From: Alphaproteobacteria bacterium
GTDB lineage: Bacteria; Pseudomonadota; Alphaproteobacteria; UBA6615
Length of the DNA: 6,530 nucleotides
Direction of reading: 5' to 3'
Assembly: GCA_030831135.1 (NCBI GenBank)
Contig: JAURLR010000322.1
Location: forward strand, 1 to 6,530
Part shown: piece after piece, positions 4,225 through 6,530 of the stretch
Position numbering within the stretch: position 1 is the first letter of the stretch
Layout: the number at the start of each line of letters is the position of its first letter
Program-made: the position numbers and the translations under genes
Notes under the pieces: model-generated
The model's database searches: none
What the model saw: only the letters and a program-made list of their open reading frames with translations
Told to the model about the DNA's origin: nothing

Positions 4225-6471
4225 CTAGCGTTTCTTCTTGTTGGCGCGCGGCTTTTTGCGCTTGAGAACGGCAAAACCGCCCTCTTCCGCGTCGCCATCC
4301 TTGCTGCGCCGGGCCACCGGTTGCTGGTCATACTTGTAGGATGGCCGCTCCGTGGGTTTTGCACCCAGTTCCAGCTTTTTCTGCGGTTCGGAGGCCGCGC
4401 GTGGCGGCTTGGCCGGGCGCGCGGGGTGGGCCGGGCGCTCATCCTGACGCCGGTCATCGCGGCCTGAACGTTTGCTGAACGGCGCATCGGGCCGTTTTTC
4501 AAAGCTCCGCTTCGGCTTGCGCGGGGGTTCCGCGCCAGCACCGCCACGCGAGACGCCGGCATCACCGGGACGGGTTCGCTTCACATAGGGCTTGGCAGCC
4601 GGTGCCGTCCCGGGGCCTGCGGACGCACCCGCATGCGGTGCGCTTTCGGCGTCCCTGCGGACATAGGGTTTCTTCTCGTAGGGCTGTTTCTCGTAAGGTT
4701 TCTTCTCGTAAGGCTTCTTCTCATACGGCTTTTTCTCGTAGGGTTTTCCACCCTGCGTCGCCTTTCCGTATGGCTTTTTCTCATACGGTTTTTTGTCATA
4801 GGGCTTCTTGTCGAAAGACTTCCCGTGATCGCGAGTATCAGATGACCGGCCACGTGGTTCACCGCGCGGCGAAGGTGCGGGCGCCCGGTCGAGCCTCGTC
4901 ACAGCGACGTTTTTCTCCAGCATCATGTCCGGCCCGATGGCCTGCAGGAACCTGTCGACACAACCCGGGGCGATCTCGAAATTAGTTTCCGCCTGCTGGA
5001 TCTTGATGGAGCCGATCTCCTGACTGGTGATCTGACCCACCCGGCACAGCATCGGCAACAGCCAGCGCGGCTCGGCATTATCGTTCCGCCCCACAGAGAG
5101 CGAGAACCAGACGCCATCGGTGAAATCCTCACGCCGGGCCTTCTTGGGGTCCCGGATGTCGGGATCGATCAACTCTTCCGGCGCGGATTGCCCGGCGGTG
5201 TGCACCCGAAGGAACGCGGCTGCAACTTGCTCGGGACTGTGGCGTTCGAGAATCTCAGCCACGAATGACTTCTCGTCTTCGCTGACCGGATCGATCAGGC
5301 GCTGATCTTCCATCAGACGCGCGCGGTCCCGCTGCTGGATTTCCTCAACCGAAGGCGGACGTCCCCATTCGGCGGTGATATTGGCGCGCTCGAGCAGGCG
5401 CTCTGTCTTGCGGCGTTCATTGAACGGCACGATCAGGGCGCAGACGCCCTTTCGGCCTGCACGCCCGGTGCGTCCACTGCGATGCAGCAGGCTTTCGCGG
5501 TTCTTGGGAATCTCGGCATGGATCACCAGCTCGAGGTTCGGCAAATCCAGTCCGCGGGCGGCGACATCCGTTGCGATACAGACCTGCGCCCGGCCATCGC
5601 GCAGCGCCTGCAAGGCATGGCTGCGCTCGTTCTGGCTGAGCTCACCCGACAGGGCGACCACCGCGAAACCACGATTGGTAAAGCGGCTCATCATCCGGTT
5701 GACCGCGGCACGGGTTGCGCAGAAGACCAGCGCGTTCTTCGGATCGAAGTAGCGCAACACATTGATGATTGCATTCTCGCGGTCGGCCGGGGCCACGTTC
5801 ATCGCCAGATATTCGATATCCAGATGCTGTTCGCGTTCCGCCGTGGTCGATATCCGGACGGCATCGTTCTGGTAGCGGGTCGCCAGTGAAGCGATCGCCC
5901 GAGGCACGGTGGCCGAAAACATCAACGTCCGTCGTGTGTCCGGCGCAGCGGCCAGAATGAATTCCAGATCATCCCGGAACCCCATATCGAGCATCTCGTC
6001 CGCTTCATCGAGTACAGCAGCTTTCAGCGCGCTCATGTCGAGCGAGCCGCGTTCGATGTGGTCGCGCAATCGGCCCGGTGTTCCGACCACGATATGCGCA
6101 CCGCGTTCCAGTTCCCGGCGTTCGGTCCGCATATCCATCCCGCCAACGCAGGAAGCCACCGACGCACCGGTCTCGGCGTAAAGCCATTCCAGCTCGCGTT
6201 TTACCTGCAGGGCGAGCTCGCGGGTTGGCGCCACAGCCAATGCCAACGGAGTCGCGGCATAGGAAAAGCGTTCGGCATCGCCCAGCAATGTTGGCGCCAT
6301 CGCCAGTCCGAAGGCAACGGTCTTGCCCGATCCGGTCTGCGCCGAGACCAGCAAATCCTTGCCTGCCAGCCCATCGGCCAGCACGGATTCCTGAACAGGT
6401 GTGAGTGTGTCATAGCCGCGTGCGCTCAGCGTCTTGCCGAGCGCCGGGACGACGCCTTGAAAATCAGTCAT
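4225..6471 (-). CDS. DEAD-box ATP-dependent RNA helicase with DbpA-type RNA-binding domain and basic repetitive tail
   Basis: This 748-residue RNA helicase unwinds or remodels RNA using ATP; its build suggests ribosome assembly or cold-adapted RNA metabolism (DeaD/CsdA/DbpA group). All core motifs are present: Q motif GYDTLTPVQ (19-27), AQTGSGKT (44-51), PTRELA (82-87), TPGR (131-134), DEAD (155-158), SAT (186-188), VFCAT (249-253), ATDVAARGLD (300-309) and HRSGRTGRAGRKG (330-342). A charged helical linker (about 355-445) leads to a DbpA RNA-binding fold at about 450-525 (GVWFSLSVGRND, then GQITSQEIGSIKI). From about 530 the protein is low-complexity and strongly basic, with nine PY-containing pentapeptide units at 555-603 and a KRKKPRANKKKR end. 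The ATG at 6471-6469 is chosen because the core begins right after it and GAACGAG lies just upstream; a start 16 codons earlier would add a non-family extension. At 748 residues it is longer than E. coli CsdA (629) because of the tail. It probably heads a transcript with the flavoprotein gene. Confidence 0.95.
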   Translation of the reverse strand: MTDFQGVVPALGKTLSARGYDTLTPVQESVLADGLAGKDLLVSAQTGSGKTVAFGLAMAPTLLGDAERFSYAATPLALAVAPTRELALQVKRELEWLYAETGASVASCVGGMDMRTERRELERGAHIVVGTPGRLRDHIERGSLDMSALKAAVLDEADEMLDMGFRDDLEFILAAAPDTRRTLMFSATVPRAIASLATRYQNDAVRISTTAEREQHLDIEYLAMNVAPADRENAIINVLRYFDPKNALVFCATRAAVNRMMSRFTNRGFAVVALSGELSQNERSHALQALRDGRAQVCIATDVAARGLDLPNLELVIHAEIPKNRESLLHRSGRTGRAGRKGVCALIVPFNERRKTERLLERANITAEWGRPPSVEEIQQRDRARLMEDQRLIDPVSEDEKSFVAEILERHSPEQVAAAFLRVHTAGQSAPEELIDPDIRDPKKARREDFTDGVWFSLSVGRNDNAEPRWLLPMLCRVGQITSQEIGSIKIQQAETNFEIAPGCVDRFLQAIGPDMMLEKNVAVTRLDRAPAPSPRGEPRGRSSDTRDHGKSFDKKPYDKKPYEKKPYGKATQGGKPYEKKPYEKKPYEKKPYEKQPYEKKPYVRRDAESAPHAGASAGPGTAPAAKPYVKRTRPGDAGVSRGGAGAEPPRKPKRSFEKRPDAPFSKRSGRDDRRQDERPAHPARPAKPPRAASEPQKKLELGAKPTERPSYKYDQQPVARRSKDGDAEEGGFAVLKRKKPRANKKKR
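4663..4809 (-). repeat. Tandem 15-base repeat encoding KKPYE units in the helicase tail
   Basis: Nine units of a 15-base repeat encode K-K-P-Y-(E/D/G/V). The PY pairs fall at residues 557, 562, 567, 577, 582, 587, 592, 597 and 602: a strict period of five, broken once by an ATQGG insertion. Lys, Pro, Tyr and Glu codons vary synonymously between units (for example AAG/AAA and TAC/TAT), so the units are not fresh slippage copies and the peptide pattern appears to be kept by selection. One extra isolated KPYV lies at 627-630. Copy number may differ between strains. Confidence 0.9.
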
Positions 6472-6483
6472 GTTTCTCGTTCC

Positions 6484-6497
6484 GGCCCATCCGGGCC
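6484..6497 (-). other. Short hairpin in the helicase leader
   Basis: GGCCC, a four-base loop, and GGGCC form a perfect 5-bp GC stem 12 bases before the helicase ATG. It could partly hide the ribosome site, as is seen for some cold-responsive RNA helicase messages, but such short stems are common in GC-rich DNA. No convincing promoter is visible in the 59 bases available. Confidence 0.2.
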
Positions 6498-6530
6498 TGC
6501 GACGAAAAACGGAGTGCAACCCAATTTGCA

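Noticed and set aside
4663..4809. Regular 15-base repeats resembling a minisatellite or short CRISPR-like array.
   Set aside because: The repeats are directly abutting, have no spacers, keep the helicase frame and vary synonymously, so they are coding repeats.
4633..4845. A plus-strand 70-codon frame that reads as a highly hydrophobic Leu/Phe/Val repeat protein, like a membrane protein.
   Set aside because: It is the antisense of the KKPYE array: Lys codons AAG/AAA read as CTT/TTT (Leu/Phe) on the other strand. The hydrophobicity and repeats are a by-product of the helicase tail.

Overview
This looks like an ordinary chromosomal segment of a GC-rich (about 60% by eye) Gram-negative bacterium, most likely an alphaproteobacterium. 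Family resemblance and codon use suggest the Hyphomonadaceae/Maricaulales or a neighbouring group, but that placement is inference. There is no sign of phage, transposon, tRNA, rRNA or CRISPR. Nearly all of the window is protein-coding and the gaps are short (27 to 144 bases).

Layout. At the left edge, on the plus strand, is the C-terminal two thirds of a fumarylacetoacetate hydrolase (FAH) family enzyme, followed by a small PEGA-like lipoprotein. Everything else is on the minus strand and meets the lipoprotein gene tail to tail near base 1060. Read in the direction of transcription from the right edge, the order is: a large DEAD-box RNA helicase with a DbpA-type RNA-binding domain and a very basic repetitive tail; 27 bases later a YhiN/HI0933-family flavoprotein; a 66-residue basic protein; a cupin; and a xylose-isomerase-like TIM-barrel epimerase/isomerase.

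How the genes may work together. The helicase and flavoprotein are close enough to be one transcript, and both families point to 23S rRNA near the peptidyl-transferase centre. DbpA-type domains bind that region, and E. coli YhiN has been reported as a 23S rRNA dihydrouridine synthase. The small Lys/Arg-rich protein behind them would fit an RNA or ribosome theme, but its function is unknown. The cupin and the TIM-barrel protein look like a separate small-molecule (sugar or keto-acid) metabolism pair. The FAH-family enzyme could belong to the same kind of pathway, although it is on the opposite strand.

Between the small basic gene and the cupin lie three mutually complementary 7-base arms. They could form alternative hairpins, one followed by a T-containing stretch, so this may be a terminator or attenuator separating the two gene groups. 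No strikingly novel system is visible. The points most worth checking are the helicase-flavoprotein pairing, the KKPYE tandem repeat tail, the small basic protein, the competing hairpins, and two unusual residues (Ala for Cys in the flavoprotein GRCN motif, Gln for His at a likely metal-ligand position in the epimerase).
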